Assembly: GCA_002308475.1 (NCBI GenBank) | Contig: DBVL01000022.1 | Span: forward strand, 856 to 6,854 | DNA length: 5,999 nt | Origin: Spirochaetales bacterium UBA1265 | Lineage (GTDB): Bacteria > Spirochaetota > Spirochaetia > Sphaerochaetales > Sphaerochaetaceae | Direction of reading: 5' to 3' | Shown: in pieces, positions 5,597 through 5,999 of the stretch | Position numbering within the stretch: the first letter of the stretch is position 1 | Layout: the number at the start of each line of letters is the position of its first letter | Position numbers and translations under genes: made by a program | The notes under the pieces: model-generated | Databases searched by the model: none | Told to the model about the DNA's origin: nothing | The model's input: the letters and a program-made list of their open reading frames with translations, nothing else

Positions 5597-5621
5597 CTGC
5601 TGTTTAAAAACAGATTAGAGA

Positions 5622-5999
5622 TTATTTGGCAAGAATCTCAGCGTTAAATGCTTCAATCATCTTGTCAATCTTCTTTGCCATTGGAGGAATGCTCTTCCAA
5701 TAGTCTCTGTCGTACCACTGGCGGTTGATTTCTTCGTAGGTCTTACCCTGCTGCTCAACCCAAGTGTAGTACTTCAGGTTGTGGACTCTGAGCCTCTCGT
5801 AGTAGGTGAGCTCGAGTGCATCCTGGATGCTCTGGTGCAAGAGTGCTCCGCTGTGCACGCGGGCTGCTTCCATCTCGGTGAACTTGCCCTGCTGCTGGTC
5901 GAGCTCTGCAAGGCGGGTCTTGTACATGATTGAGCTGTCTGTGCAGATTGTGAACAGGACATCGTCCTCGTCCATCTCATAGTACTTGGCCATCTTGAT
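5622..5999 (-). CDS. C-terminal part of a probable cysteine-synthase-type PLP enzyme (cut by window edge)
   Basis: The minus-strand reading is open from the right edge to a TAA at 5624-5622, giving about 125 residues. The sequence AKYYEMDEDDVLFTICTDSS, then MYKTRLAEL, ELTYYERLRVHNLKYYTWVEQQGKT and YDRDYW resembles, from memory, the C-terminal extension of long (about 430-450 residue) PLP-dependent cysteine-synthase-like proteins of Clostridia. The catalytic domain would lie outside the window. The ATG at 5993 is probably internal, because the frame continues upstream and no ribosome binding site is visible in the few bases shown. Codons are strongly biased to C- and G-ending forms (TAC, AAC, CTC, AAG, GAG), unlike the rest of the window, which suggests high expression. 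A stand-alone small protein starting at 5993 is the alternative. Confidence 0.55.
   Translation of the reverse strand: MKMAKYYEMDEDDVLFTICTDSSIMYKTRLAELDQQQGKFTEMEAARVHSGALLHQSIQDALELTYYERLRVHNLKYYTWVEQQGKTYEEINRQWYDRDYWKSIPPMAKKIDKMIEAFNAEILAK

Noticed and set aside
5530..5621. T-box or amino-acid riboswitch before the thrC-like gene
   Set aside because: The gap is only 92 nt, holds a plain terminator, and contains no T-box consensus or alternative antiterminator pairing.
5774..5980. Minus-strand open frame rich in Ser, Arg and Thr within the right-edge gene
   Set aside because: It is an out-of-frame reading of a GC-rich coding stretch, with low-complexity composition.

Overview
The window looks like an ordinary chromosomal segment of a moderately AT-rich, low-GC Gram-positive anaerobe. 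Protein flavour, strong AGGAGG-type ribosome binding sites and tightly overlapping genes suggest a Clostridia member, most likely Lachnospiraceae (Butyrivibrio/Roseburia-like). That placement is inference from sequence feel, not from a search. I see no mobile element, CRISPR array, tRNA or rRNA.

Left edge (1-409): the first 27 codons of a minus-strand gene for a small membrane-anchored protein, then a well-supported 6S RNA gene (ssrS) on the minus strand. The 6S gene has an extended -10 promoter, a closing stem that begins exactly at the predicted first transcribed base, the hallmark ACCTTGAAC/GTTCAA hairpin, and an intrinsic terminator. Its promoter abuts the upstream region of the plus-strand operon.

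Centre (410-4316): a compact five-gene plus-strand operon with junctions of -1, -20, -8 and +3 nt: a TPR protein of unknown role, tsaE and tsaB (two proteins of the t6A tRNA-modification machinery), trxB (NADPH thioredoxin reductase) and a PNP/UDP-type nucleoside phosphorylase. The rimI and tsaD genes that often follow tsaB in Firmicutes are absent here.

Right side (4309-5999, minus strand): a threonine synthase-like PLP enzyme with an N-terminal zinc ribbon, preceded by the 3' part of another gene, probably a cysteine-synthase-type PLP enzyme with highly biased codons. A strong intrinsic terminator separates them only 22 nt before the thrC-like start codon, so thrC expression probably depends on read-through or on a promoter buried in the hairpin.

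The most unusual structure is the convergent junction at 4309-4316. The two genes overlap by 8 bp in a TCAGCTGA palindrome that supplies both stop codons. The likely terminator of the thrC-like gene, a 12-bp perfect hairpin with a U-rich tail, lies inside the coding sequence of the nucleoside phosphorylase, over its putative catalytic-Asp codon. I found no convincing novel multi-gene system; the interest lies in transcription architecture and a few unexplained genes.
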